Notes under the pieces: model-generated
The model's database searches: none
Seen by the model: the letters and a program-made list of their open reading frames with translations, nothing else
Told to the model about the DNA's origin: nothing
From: Marivita lacus
GTDB lineage: Bacteria; Pseudomonadota; Alphaproteobacteria; Rhodobacterales; Rhodobacteraceae
Direction: 5' to 3'
Assembly: GCF_014637725.1 (NCBI RefSeq)
Contig: NZ_BMFC01000002.1
Coordinates: forward strand, 372,907-436,906
Length of the DNA stretch: 64,000 nucleotides
Part shown: in pieces, positions 6,648 to 16,226 of the stretch
Layout of the letters: each line of letters opens with the position of its first letter
How positions within the stretch are numbered: the first letter of the stretch is position 1
Made by a program: the position numbers and the translations under genes

Positions 6648-9600
6648 ATGAAAATCGAAAGAAAATTTACCAAATCTGGCCAGGGTGCATATGCAGGGGT
6701 CGAATTCGTGTCGACCACGTCCGAAATTCGGAATCCTGACGGGTCCGTGGTTTTCAAGCTCGACGATGTCGAAGTTCCGTCCAGCTGGAGCCAGGTGGCA
6801 AGCGACGTCATTGCACAGAAATATTTCCGCAAGGCGGGCGTTCCGGTCTCTGTGAAGAAGGTCAAGGAAAAGGGCGTGCCCAGCTTCCTGTGGCGTTCGG
6901 TTCCCGAAAGCGCGGACACGCCGCGCACCGGCGAAATGTCCTCCAAGCAGGTGTTCGACCGTCTGGCCGGCGCCTGGGCCTATTGGGGCTGGAAGGGTGG
7001 CTACTTCACCACCGAAGAAGACGCGCAGGCCTATTTCGACGAGATGCGCTTCATGCTGGCCACGCAGAAGGCCGCACCGAACAGCCCGCAGTGGTTCAAC
7101 ACCGGCCTGCACTGGGCTTATGGAATCGACGGCCCGAGCCAGGGTCACTACTACGTCGACTACAAGTCGGGCGAGTTGACCAAATCCACCTCGGCCTATG
7201 AGCACCCGCAGCCCCATGCGTGCTTCATCCAGTCGGTGGCAGATGATCTGGTCGGCGAAGGCGGCATCATGGATCTCTGGGTGCGCGAGGCGCGCCTGTT
7301 CAAGTACGGCTCCGGCACCGGCACCAATTTCAGCTCGCTGCGCGCAGCGAATGAGCCGCTGTCGGGTGGTGGCAAGTCTTCGGGCCTGATGGGCTTTCTC
7401 AAGATCGGTGACCGCGCGGCGGGCGCGATCAAGTCGGGCGGCACAACGCGCCGCGCGGCCAAGATGGTGATCTGCGATGCCGACCACCCCGATATCGAGG
7501 AATTCATCAACTGGAAGGTCAAGGAAGAGCAGAAGGTCGCGAGCATCGTCGCTGGATCGAAGATGCACGAGAAGATGCTCAATGCGATCTTCGCAGCCAT
7601 TGCAAGCTGGGACGGGCTGGAAGAAGACGCCTATGATCCCAAGAAAAACAATGGCTTGAAGGATGCAATTCGCGCAGCCAAGAAGATGATGATCCCCGAG
7701 ACCTATGTCAAACGCGTGTTGGATTACGCGCGCCAGGGATACACCAGCATCGAATTCCCGACCTATGACACCGATTGGGACAGCGAAGCCTACGCGTCGG
7801 TGTCGGGCCAGAACTCGAACAACTCGATCCGCGTGACGAACGCCTTCCTCAAGGCGGTGCGTGAAGATGCCGATTGGGAGCTGATCCGCCGCACGGACGG
7901 CGCGGTCGCCAAGACGATCAAGGCGCGCGACCTCTGGGAAGACGTGGGCCACGCGGCCTGGGCCTGTGCCGATCCGGGCATCCAGTTCCACGACACCGTC
8001 AACGAATGGCACACCTGCCCGGCGGATGGCGAGATTCGCGGTTCGAACCCGTGCTCGGAATACATGTTCCTTGACGACACGGCCTGTAACCTCGCGTCGA
8101 TGAACCTGCTGACCTTCCTCAAGGATGGCGCGTTCCAGTCGGATGACTACATGCATGCTACCCGCCTCTGGACGCTGACGCTGGAAATCTCGGTGATGAT
8201 GGCGCAGTTCCCGTCCAAGGAAATCGCGCAGCGCTCTTATGACTTCCGCACGCTCGGTCTGGGCTATGCCAATATCGGCGGCCTGCTGATGAACCTCGGC
8301 TTCTCCTATGACAGCGACGAGGGCCGCGCGCTGTGCGGTGCGCTGACCGCGCTGATGACCGGCGTGTCCTACGCCACCTCGGCCGAGATCGCCGGAGAGC
8401 TGGGCCCGTTCCCCGGCTACAAGAAGAACGCCGATCACATGCTGCGCGTCATCCGCAACCACCGCAACGCCGCTTACGGCGCAACCGATGGCTACGAGGC
8501 GCTGTCGGTCAAGCCGGTGCCCCTCGATCACGCAAACTGCCCCGACCGCAAGCTGGTCGATCTGGCACAGGCAAGCTGGGACGAGGCGCTGCGCCTTGGC
8601 CAGAAACACGGCTACCGCAACGCGCAGGCCACCGTGATCGCCCCCACGGGCACCATCGGTCTGGTCATGGATTGCGACACCACGGGCATCGAGCCGGACT
8701 TCGCTCTGGTGAAGTTCAAGAAACTGGCCGGTGGTGGCTACTTCAAGATCATCAACCAGTCGGTGCCGGCAGCGCTTGAAAAGCTCGGGTATGGTAGCGC
8801 GCAGATCGAAGAGATCGTGTCCTACGCTGTCGGCCACGGCACCATCGGCAACGCGCCCGGCATCAACCACACCTCGCTCGCCGGTCACGGCTTTGGCCCG
8901 GCGCAGCTTCAGAAGGTGGACAAGTCGCTGGCCGCAGCCTTCGACATCCGGTTCGTGTTCAACCAGTGGACGCTGGGCGAAGAGTTCTGCCGCGAAGTGC
9001 TGGGCATCCCGACGGAAAAACTCAACGACCCGACCTTCGACCTGCTGCGCCACCTCGGCTACACCAAGGCCGAAATCGACGCGGCGAACGACCATGTCTG
9101 CGGAACGATGACGCTCGAGGGTGCGCCTTACCTGAAGGTCGAACACTACCCGATCTTCGATTGCGCCAACCCCTGCGGCAAGAAGGGCAAGCGCTTCCTG
9201 TCGGTGCAGTCGCACATCACCATGATGGCGGCGGCGCAATCCTTCATCTCGGGCGCGATCTCCAAGACGATCAACATGCCCAACGATGCCACCATCGAGG
9301 ATTGCCAGAAGGCGTATGAGCTGAGCTGGTCGCTCGGCACCAAGGCCAACGCGCTGTACCGGGACGGCTCCAAGCTGTCGCAGCCGCTCGCGGCCGCGCT
9401 GGTCGAGGATGACGAGGAAGCCGCAGAGATCCTCGAATCCGGATCCATGCCCGAAAAGGCGCAAGTGCTGGCCGAGAAGATCGTCGAGAAGATCATCATC
9501 AAGGAAATCCAGAAGTCGCACCGCGAAAAGATGCCCGAGCGCCGCAAGGGCTATACCCAGAAGGCGGTTGTCGGTGGCCACAAGGTTTACCTGCGCACGG

Positions 9601-10322
9601 GCGAATACCAGGATGGCAGCCTTGGCGAGATCTTCATCGACATGCACAAGGAAGGTGCGGGCTTCCGCGCCATGATGAACAACTTCGCCATCGCGGTGTC
9701 GGTTGGTCTTCAATACGGTGTGCCGCTCGAGGAATTCGTCGATGCCTTCACCTTCACCAAGTTCGAACCGGCGGGCATGGTGCAGGGCAATGACAGCATC
9801 AAGAACGCGACCTCGATCCTCGACTACATCTTCCGCGAACTGGCCGTGTCCTATCTTGACCGGACCGATCTGGCCCATGTGAAGCCCGAAGGCGCAAGCT
9901 TCGACGATCTGGGCCGTGGCGAGGAAGAGGGCGTGTCGAATGTCCGCGAACTGTCGGACACCGCTGCGTCCCGCTCGCTCGAAGTGCTCAAGCAGATCAG
10001 CTCCACGGGTTATCTGCGCAAGCGTCTGCCGCAGGAACTGATCGTGCTTCAGGGCGGTCAGAACGGGGCTGTCGCCTTTGCCGGCGGGATTGACGCCGTG
10101 GCGACACTCAACACTTTTGTGCCGCAAACCGGCGGGTTTGCAACCGCAGTGGCGTCAGCGTCCACCACCAGCACCTCGGCCCCGGCCATGGCAGCGGTGA
10201 CACGGGCCAAGATGCAGGGTTATGAAGGCGAAGCCTGCGGCGATTGCGGCAACTACACGCTGGTGCGCAACGGCACCTGCATGAAGTGCAACACCTGCGG
10301 TGCGACAAGCGGGTGCAGCTGA
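6648..10322 (+). CDS. nrdJ: Vitamin B12-dependent (class II) ribonucleoside-diphosphate reductase
   Basis: The 1224-residue enzyme makes deoxyribonucleotides using adenosylcobalamin as the radical source, so it works with or without oxygen. The ten-stranded barrel is recognised by [15 protein letters not shown] near residue 145 and [20 protein letters not shown] near residue 470, which contains the active-site N-x-C-x-E triad. [20 protein letters not shown] near residue 665 is the phosphate-binding region of this long NrdJ subtype. The C-terminus holds a zinc-ribbon-like module (CGDCGNY, then [14 protein letters not shown]) expected to re-reduce the active site. The ATG at 6648 is preferred to one at 6588 because homologues begin near MKIERKFT. 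It is monocistronic, with a terminator just downstream. Confidence 0.97.
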   Translation: MKIERKFTKSGQGAYAGVEFVSTTSEIRNPDGSVVFKLDDVEVPSSWSQVASDVIAQKYFRKAGVPVSVKKVKEKGVPSFLWRSVPESADTPRTGEMSSKQVFDRLAGAWAYWGWKGGYFTTEEDAQAYFDEMRFMLATQKAAPNSPQWFNTGLHWAYGIDGPSQGHYYVDYKSGELTKSTSAYEHPQPHACFIQSVADDLVGEGGIMDLWVREARLFKYGSGTGTNFSSLRAANEPLSGGGKSSGLMGFLKIGDRAAGAIKSGGTTRRAAKMVICDADHPDIEEFINWKVKEEQKVASIVAGSKMHEKMLNAIFAAIASWDGLEEDAYDPKKNNGLKDAIRAAKKMMIPETYVKRVLDYARQGYTSIEFPTYDTDWDSEAYASVSGQNSNNSIRVTNAFLKAVREDADWELIRRTDGAVAKTIKARDLWEDVGHAAWACADPGIQFHDTVNEWHTCPADGEIRGSNPCSEYMFLDDTACNLASMNLLTFLKDGAFQSDDYMHATRLWTLTLEISVMMAQFPSKEIAQRSYDFRTLGLGYANIGGLLMNLGFSYDSDEGRALCGALTALMTGVSYATSAEIAGELGPFPGYKKNADHMLRVIRNHRNAAYGATDGYEALSVKPVPLDHANCPDRKLVDLAQASWDEALRLGQKHGYRNAQATVIAPTGTIGLVMDCDTTGIEPDFALVKFKKLAGGGYFKIINQSVPAALEKLGYGSAQIEEIVSYAVGHGTIGNAPGINHTSLAGHGFGPAQLQKVDKSLAAAFDIRFVFNQWTLGEEFCREVLGIPTEKLNDPTFDLLRHLGYTKAEIDAANDHVCGTMTLEGAPYLKVEHYPIFDCANPCGKKGKRFLSVQSHITMMAAAQSFISGAISKTINMPNDATIEDCQKAYELSWSLGTKANALYRDGSKLSQPLAAALVEDDEEAAEILESGSMPEKAQVLAEKIVEKIIIKEIQKSHREKMPERRKGYTQKAVVGGHKVYLRTGEYQDGSLGEIFIDMHKEGAGFRAMMNNFAIAVSVGLQYGVPLEEFVDAFTFTKFEPAGMVQGNDSIKNATSILDYIFRELAVSYLDRTDLAHVKPEGASFDDLGRGEEEGVSNVRELSDTAASRSLEVLKQISSTGYLRKRLPQELIVLQGGQNGAVAFAGGIDAVATLNTFVPQTGGFATAVASASTTSTSAPAMAAVTRAKMQGYEGEACGDCGNYTLVRNGTCMKCNTCGATSGCS

Positions 10323-10431
10323 GCCCCAACCAGTCACGAGGCGGGTGCGCCCGCCTCTGACGCGCGTCGGGCCGCAGGCAAGATTATTCAGAGCGGTGTA
10401 CAACTTGAGAGCTTGACGAGCGAAACTGAGC

Positions 10432-10458
10432 GGGGGCCCAAATGGCCCCCACTTTTTT
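10432..10458 (+). terminator. Rho-independent terminator of nrdJ
   Basis: A perfect 7-bp stem GGGGGCC (10432-10438) / GGCCCCC (10444-10450) with loop CAAAT is followed by six T at 10453-10458. It lies 110 bases after the nrdJ stop, in the gap between convergent genes. The other strand lacks a T-run, so it acts mainly on the nrdJ transcript. Confidence 0.9.
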
Positions 10459-10484
10459 GTCTGCTCTGTATGGATTTCAAGGGG

Positions 10485-13400
10485 TTACAGCTCGATCGTG
10501 ATCTCGCCATCGGGTTCTGCCGCTCGGGACTGGCACAGGATGATCTGGTCCTTGCGCTGCGCGTTCGACAGCACGAAATCGCGGTGCTCCACCGCGCCGC
10601 TGACGATCCGCGCCTTGCAGACACCGCAGATCCCGTCGGAACATTTCACATCCACGGTGACCCCGTTTGCAGTCAGCACATCCGTCGCAGTCTTGTCGGC
10701 GGGAACGGCAAAGCTGCGCCCGTCGGTCAGGTTCAGTGTGAAAGCGTGGTTTTCATACTCCGGCACCTCGGGCACGGCGAAATATTCCAGATGTTTCGCG
10801 TCGTCCGGAAAGCCTTTGCGTTCAGCGGCTTCCATGACGGACTTCATGTAAATATCTGGCCCACAGGTATAGATGTGCTGGCCCTGCTGGTAATCCGGCA
10901 ACAGCGCATCAAGATCGGCGCGGGTGCCTTCGTCGCTGACATGGAGCTGCACCTTGTCGGCCCATGGCATTTTGGCCAGATCGTCCAGATACCCGGCCTC
11001 GGCACGGGTTTTCAGCGAATAGTGCAGCGCAAAGGGCCGCCCCAAGGCATGCAACCTGTGCGCCATGGCGATCATCGGAGTGACCCCGATGCCGCCGCCC
11101 ATCAGCCATGTGAAACTCGCATCCTCGACCAGTGGGAAATGGTTGATGGGTTTGGAAACGAACACCCGCCGCCCTTCGGCAAAGATGCGGTGCAACAGCG
11201 CCGATCCACCACGCCCCGTGTCCTCGCGCAGCACGCCGATCTGGTAGACCGACCGGTCCGCCGGGTTGCCCGACATCGAATATTGCCGCAGGAATTCGGG
11301 GGCCACCACCAGATCAAGATGGCCGCCCGCGCTCCATTCCGGCAGGTCATGCCCATCGACATGGCGGAACTCGTACTTGGTGACCGAGGGCGACATCTTT
11401 TCGACCTTGCTGACCACCACAGGCACAACCGGGCTTTCGGTGGCATCCCTTGGGCGGTGCAGATGGGACGTGTCGCCGCGCGCCAGCCGCGCCTTGTGCT
11501 CTTCCGCGCTGACCATCGCGGCATAGGCGGCGATGCCGGCCTCGCGGTCCATCGGATCAGGATAGGGATAGGGATGCGCGGCCAGCGGTGCGGGATAGAC
11601 GGCCAGCGTCTGGTCCTCTTGGCGCAGGGTCAGACCCTTTTGCAAATCGCGCGCATTGACCGGGTGATGGGTCGGCGCGTAGCTGCCGTTCTCCTGCAAC
11701 TCCAGATCCCACCACCATTTCTTGACCGGGTTCAAACCGCCACGGCCCGCGGCATCGTCCAGCTTGGCCAGAAGCGGTGCCGCCTGCGGCAGGGTCATCG
11801 CAATCTTGCGGAACGGCTTTTCGGCAAACAGCCCTTCGAGGTTCCACGGGCAGGTCTTCATGCAGCGCCCGCACATCGCGCCGCCTTCGGTTGTGATGCG
11901 GTAGGTGGCGCATTTCTGGCTGTCGGATTTCCAGATCTCGTAGCCGTTGAACATCCGCTTCGGCCCGGCGGTGATCGCCCCAGACGGGCATTCGCGGGCG
12001 CATTTGTTGCAGCTTTCGCAGAAGGTTTGCAGACCGAAGTCGATGGGCTTGTCATGAGCCAGCGGCATGTCGGTGGTGACGACACCGGACTTGAGGCGCG
12101 GTCCGAGGAACGGGTTGAGGATCACCTCGCCGATGCGGCTGACCTCGCCGAGACCGGCCAGAAGCAGCAGCGGCGGTTGCAGCACCTCGCCGTCCAGCAC
12201 GGTATGCGCCTTTGCACTATAGCCCAGATTGCGGATCTGCTTTGCCAGCACGCCGCCCAGCAGCGAGAAGCGCAGATAGGCGCGCATGGATTGCGCGACG
12301 CTGATCCAGTCGTCGCCAGATGCGCCGTCCATCGTCTCGTAGCCCTGGTCGATGATGATGCTGATCGCCTGGTCATGCGGCGGGTCGATGGGGTCGCCGC
12401 GCGCGTCGTGGCTGTACCATGTCCAGTCGGGGCAACGGCTGATCCCCAGCGCATCGACCCCCAGCCAATAGGCGGTGGCCTTGATGGCGTCGGCGTTGTT
12501 TTGCAAATTTGCAGGACGGGACCCGTTTTCTGGCGGTCCATCTTGCAATAACACAAAGGCCCCCAACATCCGACGCTGCGCCGAGGATGGTGCCGCCTTG
12601 CGCGCATAGTAGCCGCCTTTCGCGCCGTCCTGCAGTTTCTTGCCCATGTCCCCGAACTGCGCGCGGGCGAACAGGTCGGCGCGTTTGGGCACGCGGGGCA
12701 CGTTGGGTTCGTCGATATAGGTGGTCGGTGTGTCGACCCGCTTGAGCGTTTCGAACGGGTGCGGTCCATCGACATAGCGGCGGCTGTCGAACGGGTTGGG
12801 GTTGAGTCCGGAGCGCGCCGAAACGGTGCCCAGCTTCCACGCCAGTCCTTTGGTCAGCGATTTCGGCTGCGCGTTGGCCAGCGGTGCGTCCTGCGCCAGA
12901 TCGAGCGTCGTGGTCACGACGGCCACGCCGAACCGGTCACCCAGCCAGGGATTGACCAAGCGTCCGTTCTTCGCGACCGCCAGCCCGCCAGCGACCGTGC
13001 AGATGTTGAGATCCACATCGGTGCTGGTGGCAGTGTGCGCCTTGGCGTCCCACCCCAGAAGGCGGATGTAATTGGCGATCACAACGGCGGTTTCCGTGGC
13101 CCGCAGACAGGCGCGGTGGGCTTGCGCGCCGGTGATCCATTCGGTTCCGGTCTCGCCCGGTTTCGGGTCGCGCGGGATCTCGTAGAGGAACACCAGCGCG
13201 GTGTGATGGCCGACGATCGTGCTGGGCGGTGCCTCCATCGATTCTTTCAGATCCGCCATGATCATGTCGATGCCCGAAGCGAGCGTCTTGGTCTGGCGGG
13301 TCTTCAGATCATTGGACAAGCGGTCGATATCGGGGTTCTGCCGCGGCGTGTCCATATGCGCCTCGGGCAGCAGGGCGCCGATTCCGACCATCGTGGCGTC

Positions 13401-13685
13401 GGAGAAATATCCGAACGCTTTCAGATGGTTGGCGCGCTCTGTTACGTCATCGGTAAAGCGTGACCGGGCCTTGTTCACGAACCCGTCGCGGATCGCGTCC
13501 ATCATCGCCTGGTAGTCGGCCATCGCGTTGACGATGGAGGCCGGGTCTTCGGGACGCACGAAGCTCAGACCGGGATGGGGCGGGATCGTCGCGGGGTCCG
13601 GCATCGCGCCGCGCGCCGCGCGCTCCAGCGGGAAAGGGCCCAGATGCACCGGCCGGTTTTTGTCGGAAAAGAACCGAAGTCCCAT
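10485..13685 (-). CDS. Self-sufficient reductive dehalogenase: cobalamin/FeS dehalogenase fused to a flavin-ferredoxin reductase
   Basis: The 1066-residue protein joins two enzymes. Residues 1 to about 745 resemble the cytoplasmic, catabolic reductive dehalogenases (NpRdhA/BhbA type): an N-terminal half related to the cobalamin fold, a cobalamin-binding region, and two [4Fe-4S] motifs, C556-x2-C559-x2-C562-x3-C566-P and C592 with C605-x2-C608-x3-C612-P. Residues about 755-1066 are a phthalate-dioxygenase-reductase-type module: flavin motif RQYS (800-803), NAD(P) motif GGGIGVTP (863-870) and a plant-type [2Fe-2S] site C1015-x4-C1020-x2-C1023 with C1051. There is no twin-arginine signal and no rdhB anchor gene, so it should be cytoplasmic and feed on NADH. 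GGAGG lies five bases before the ATG. The likely substrate, inferred from relatives, is a halogenated phenol or benzoate. Confidence 0.88.
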   Translation of the reverse strand: MGLRFFSDKNRPVHLGPFPLERAARGAMPDPATIPPHPGLSFVRPEDPASIVNAMADYQAMMDAIRDGFVNKARSRFTDDVTERANHLKAFGYFSDATMVGIGALLPEAHMDTPRQNPDIDRLSNDLKTRQTKTLASGIDMIMADLKESMEAPPSTIVGHHTALVFLYEIPRDPKPGETGTEWITGAQAHRACLRATETAVVIANYIRLLGWDAKAHTATSTDVDLNICTVAGGLAVAKNGRLVNPWLGDRFGVAVVTTTLDLAQDAPLANAQPKSLTKGLAWKLGTVSARSGLNPNPFDSRRYVDGPHPFETLKRVDTPTTYIDEPNVPRVPKRADLFARAQFGDMGKKLQDGAKGGYYARKAAPSSAQRRMLGAFVLLQDGPPENGSRPANLQNNADAIKATAYWLGVDALGISRCPDWTWYSHDARGDPIDPPHDQAISIIIDQGYETMDGASGDDWISVAQSMRAYLRFSLLGGVLAKQIRNLGYSAKAHTVLDGEVLQPPLLLLAGLGEVSRIGEVILNPFLGPRLKSGVVTTDMPLAHDKPIDFGLQTFCESCNKCARECPSGAITAGPKRMFNGYEIWKSDSQKCATYRITTEGGAMCGRCMKTCPWNLEGLFAEKPFRKIAMTLPQAAPLLAKLDDAAGRGGLNPVKKWWWDLELQENGSYAPTHHPVNARDLQKGLTLRQEDQTLAVYPAPLAAHPYPYPDPMDREAGIAAYAAMVSAEEHKARLARGDTSHLHRPRDATESPVVPVVVSKVEKMSPSVTKYEFRHVDGHDLPEWSAGGHLDLVVAPEFLRQYSMSGNPADRSVYQIGVLREDTGRGGSALLHRIFAEGRRVFVSKPINHFPLVEDASFTWLMGGGIGVTPMIAMAHRLHALGRPFALHYSLKTRAEAGYLDDLAKMPWADKVQLHVSDEGTRADLDALLPDYQQGQHIYTCGPDIYMKSVMEAAERKGFPDDAKHLEYFAVPEVPEYENHAFTLNLTDGRSFAVPADKTATDVLTANGVTVDVKCSDGICGVCKARIVSGAVEHRDFVLSNAQRKDQIILCQSRAAEPDGEITIEL

Positions 13686-13738
13686 GAAGCCCTCCCATCG
13701 CGCGATGCACGCGCTCGCAGAGAGTGCCGCATTCCTGC

Positions 13739-14404
13739 TCAGGACTGCAAGGCGTGAAAATCCTTGAGCGTCTTGCCTGCCTCGTCGACAAACAAGCCCG
13801 GAAGCGGTGTGAGGTCGATCACCCGGTCCATGCGGAAAGTGGCGAAGCCTTCGTCGGTTTCGTCCCAGACCACGCAGGTCCAGATCCGACCCCAGTAATC
13901 AAGATGCAGCGGACGCACGGTGTGGACCTTGCCGTCCCGTTCAAGCCGCAGGCGCAGTTTCTGCCGTGCGCGGATCGCCTTGCGGAAGGCGGGCATGTGG
14001 CGAAACCCCTGTGCGGCTTCGGCAAAGGGGTAGGTGGCAAAGCCGAACTTTCCCACGGGGGTGCCCACGTCCTCTGGCAGCACCGCGTCGATCTTGTCGG
14101 CAAGGGCGCGGGCGGCGCTGGCGAGGTCTTCGGTATCGGTGGCACCGACGGCGGCGAGACCGATATGCAGCGCTTCAAGCTCGGTCTGGGTCAGGTTCAG
14201 CGGTGGCAGGGTGATCATCGCCTGCGCGGTGTAGCCCGATCCGCGCGCGCCCTCGACCGGCACACCCGAGGACGCCAGCGTGTCCATGTCGCGGTAGATG
14301 GTGCGCACAGACACGCCCAGATCCTGCGCCATCGCTTCGGCGGTGTGCAGATGACCGTCCTTCAGACGCTGCATCAGGGCGTAAAGCCGGTCGCTGCGTT
14401 TCAT
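13739..14404 (-). CDS. HTH/WYL-domain transcriptional regulator (YafY type)
   Basis: The 221-residue protein has an N-terminal helix-turn-helix (residues about 5-58, with TAEAMAQDLGVSVRTIYRD) and a WYL-type ligand domain in the C-terminal half, where the WYL-equivalent segment is seen as RPLHLDYWGRIW near residue 160-171. Such proteins are repressors or activators that respond to an unknown small ligand or to nucleic acid. The ATG at 14404 has GGAG six bases upstream; an earlier ATG at 14434 gives a poorly conserved lead. It sits 53 bases upstream of the reductive dehalogenase on the same strand, so it is the obvious candidate for controlling it and itself. Confidence 0.85.
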   Translation of the reverse strand: MKRSDRLYALMQRLKDGHLHTAEAMAQDLGVSVRTIYRDMDTLASSGVPVEGARGSGYTAQAMITLPPLNLTQTELEALHIGLAAVGATDTEDLASAARALADKIDAVLPEDVGTPVGKFGFATYPFAEAAQGFRHMPAFRKAIRARQKLRLRLERDGKVHTVRPLHLDYWGRIWTCVVWDETDEGFATFRMDRVIDLTPLPGLFVDEAGKTLKDFHALQS

Positions 14405-14445
14405 GTGATTCTCCGTTGAGTCGCTCTGCTGCACTGCGGTGATAC

Positions 14446-14484
14446 TGACAAAAACCTGTCAACTGACAAGCTCTTGACAAAAAC
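14446..14484. promoter_or_regulatory. Cluster of TGACA repeats between the WYL gene and tatA
   Basis: TGACAAAAAC occurs twice as a direct repeat (14446-14455 and 14475-14484), 29 bases apart. Between them lies TGTCA-ac-TGACA (14457-14468), an inverted pair of the same half-site. The cluster is 42-80 bases upstream of the WYL gene start. It may be an autoregulatory operator or overlapping -35 elements (TTGACA at 14474-14479 on the plus strand); no good -10 was found. Confidence 0.35.
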
Positions 14485-14588
14485 GCATGAAATTGGCGTG
14501 TTTTCGTGCTTTCGGAAGGCGGCGCGAGTCATTACATAACCGCAGGGAATTGATTGCAGGCCGTCGCCTGCCGGTTAGGAGAGATTTC

Positions 14589-14813
14589 ATGGGTATCGGA
14601 AATATCGGTCTGCCGGGCCTTCTGCTCATCGCCGTCGTGGTGCTGGTGCTGTTTGGCCGTGGCAAGATTTCGGCGTTGATGGGCGAAGTTGGCAAGGGCA
14701 TCACCGCCTTCAAGAAGGGCGTCGACGAGGGCAAGAGCGAGCTTGAAGAGCAGAAAGCCGAGAGCGCCAAGGACGTGACGCCCGCGGATCAGAAAGACAA
14801 GGACAAGGTCTAA
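14589..14813 (+). CDS. tatA: Sec-independent protein translocase subunit TatA
   Basis: The 74-residue protein has one N-terminal membrane helix (about residues 5-21, [16 protein letters not shown]), the FGRGKI hinge, an amphipathic helix ([15 protein letters not shown]) and a charged tail, exactly the TatA layout. TatA forms the pore that moves folded twin-arginine proteins across the inner membrane. The ATG at 14589 is preceded by GGAGAG. The gene heads a tatA-tatB-tatC operon with 5-base and 1-base gaps. The TctC protein in this window has a twin-arginine-like signal and is a possible client. Confidence 0.95.
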   Translation: MGIGNIGLPGLLLIAVVVLVLFGRGKISALMGEVGKGITAFKKGVDEGKSELEEQKAESAKDVTPADQKDKDKV

Positions 14814-14818
14814 ACGCA

Positions 14819-15271
14819 ATGTTCGATCTTGGCTTTGCCGAGCTGTTGGTGATTGGGATCGTGGCGTTGATCGTCGTCGGTCCCAAGGATCTCCCGGTGC
14901 TCTTTCGAAAGGTTGGCAATTTCATGGGCAAGGCCCGTGGCATGGCGCGCGAGTTTTCGCGGGCGATGAACGATGCCGCCGACGAATCCGGGGTCCGGGA
15001 TATGCAGAAGACGTTCAAGTCGGCCACCAACCCGATGAGCAGCGCGATGGACGGGGTCAAGGATGCGGCCAAGTCGATGACGAATGTTGATCCGGCGAGC
15101 AATACCGGCAAGCTGTCCGCCGAACGCGAGGCGGCAAAGAAAAAGATCGAGGCCAGCGCGGCGCGCGCCGCAGCGGACCGCAAGAAACGCGAGGCGGACG
15201 AGGCGCTGAAAAAGGCCGAAGACATGGAAGCGGCGCTGAAATCGGACGCCGCTCCGGAAAAGGACGCCTGA
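14819..15271 (+). CDS. tatB: Sec-independent protein translocase subunit TatB
   Basis: The 150-residue protein starts [22 protein letters not shown], the TatB form of the N-terminal helix, and continues with the amphipathic helix [20 protein letters not shown]. The long tail is very rich in lysine, alanine and glutamate (coiled, soluble), as in other alphaproteobacterial TatB proteins. TatB joins TatC in the receptor that recognises twin-arginine signals. It is five bases downstream of tatA and one base upstream of tatC. Confidence 0.94.
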   Translation: MFDLGFAELLVIGIVALIVVGPKDLPVLFRKVGNFMGKARGMAREFSRAMNDAADESGVRDMQKTFKSATNPMSSAMDGVKDAAKSMTNVDPASNTGKLSAEREAAKKKIEASAARAAADRKKREADEALKKAEDMEAALKSDAAPEKDA

Positions 15272-15272
15272 A

Positions 15273-16226
15273 ATGAGTGCCCGCGACGAAGACATCGAGG
15301 ACAGCAGCGCGCCGTTGATCGAGCATCTGGCCGAATTGCGCACACGGCTGATCCGGTCGGTGCTGGCGCTTCTGGTTGGCATCTGCGTGCTGTTCATCCC
15401 GGTGCAGGGGGATTTTCTCGCAGAACACGTGCTGCGCTTCCTGCTTGTGCCGATCGAGGACACGCTGCGCGCGCTTGGCGATCCGTCGCCCACGCTGCAA
15501 TACACCAGCCCGCAGGAATACCTGTTCGTTCTGTTCCGCATCGGCATGGTGTTCGGCTTTGCGCTGGCCTTCCCGGTGATCGCGCACCAGATGTGGCGCT
15601 TCATTGCGCCGGGGCTGTACCGGTCCGAAAAATCCGCCTTTCTGCCGTTCGTCATCGCGTCGCCGGTGATGTTCATGCTTGGTGCGAGTTTTGCGCATTT
15701 CGTCGTGACACCGCTGGCGATGGCGTTTTTCCTGGGCTTCACCGATGCGCCGTCGCTCTTTGCGAATGCCCTGTCGGGTGCAGTGGATGTTGAGGCGACC
15801 GCCGTGGCACCTGCTGCGAGCCAGGGGCTACAGATCACATTCTTTGGTAAGGTGAACGAAAGCCTGCAAACCTCGCTGGTGTTCATCATGGCCTTTGGCC
15901 TGTGCTTCCAGCTTCCGGTTCTGCTGACGCTGATGGGCAAGGCGGGGCTGGTGTCGGCGGCGGGTCTGGGAGCCGTGCGCAAATACGCGATGGTCGCCAT
16001 CCTGATACTTGCGGCCCTTGTGACGCCGCCCGACGTGGTGACGCAACTGATCCTCTTCACGGTGGTCTACGGGCTGTACGAGATCTCGATCATCCTTGTG
16101 CGCAGCGTGGAAAAGAAGCGCGAAAAGGAACTGCGGGCGCAAGGCCTCTGGTTCGAAGATGATCCTGCCGACGGCATGGACGACGATCCCCTGATGCGTG
16201 AATTCGACGAGGACGCGAAGAAGTGA
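15273..16226 (+). CDS. tatC: Sec-independent protein translocase subunit TatC
   Basis: The 317-residue polytopic protein has six predicted helices. The N-terminal cytoplasmic segment SAPLIEHLAELRTRLIRS contains the conserved E and R residues that read the twin-arginine signal. The periplasmic and later segments (FRIGMVFGFALAFPVIAHQMWRFIAPGLY at about residues 90-118, and the closing VTPPDVVTQ region) are typical. It is somewhat longer than E. coli TatC (258) because of an insertion of about 25 residues after residue 165 and a charged tail. The stop codon overlaps the GTG of the next gene. Confidence 0.96.
   Translation: MSARDEDIEDSSAPLIEHLAELRTRLIRSVLALLVGICVLFIPVQGDFLAEHVLRFLLVPIEDTLRALGDPSPTLQYTSPQEYLFVLFRIGMVFGFALAFPVIAHQMWRFIAPGLYRSEKSAFLPFVIASPVMFMLGASFAHFVVTPLAMAFFLGFTDAPSLFANALSGAVDVEATAVAPAASQGLQITFFGKVNESLQTSLVFIMAFGLCFQLPVLLTLMGKAGLVSAAGLGAVRKYAMVAILILAALVTPPDVVTQLILFTVVYGLYEISIILVRSVEKKREKELRAQGLWFEDDPADGMDDDPLMREFDEDAKK

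Noticed and set aside
6552-10127. A 1191-codon open frame on the minus strand opposite nrdJ.
   Set aside because: It is antisense to a strongly conserved gene, has no recognisable domain and contains the His/Arg/Val-rich composition expected of a GC-rich shadow frame.
10413-12551. A 712-codon plus-strand frame opposite the reductive dehalogenase.
   Set aside because: The opposite strand carries clear Fe-S and NAD motifs; the plus frame reads as His/Gly/Arg-rich shadow with no family resemblance and starts in the nrdJ terminator region.
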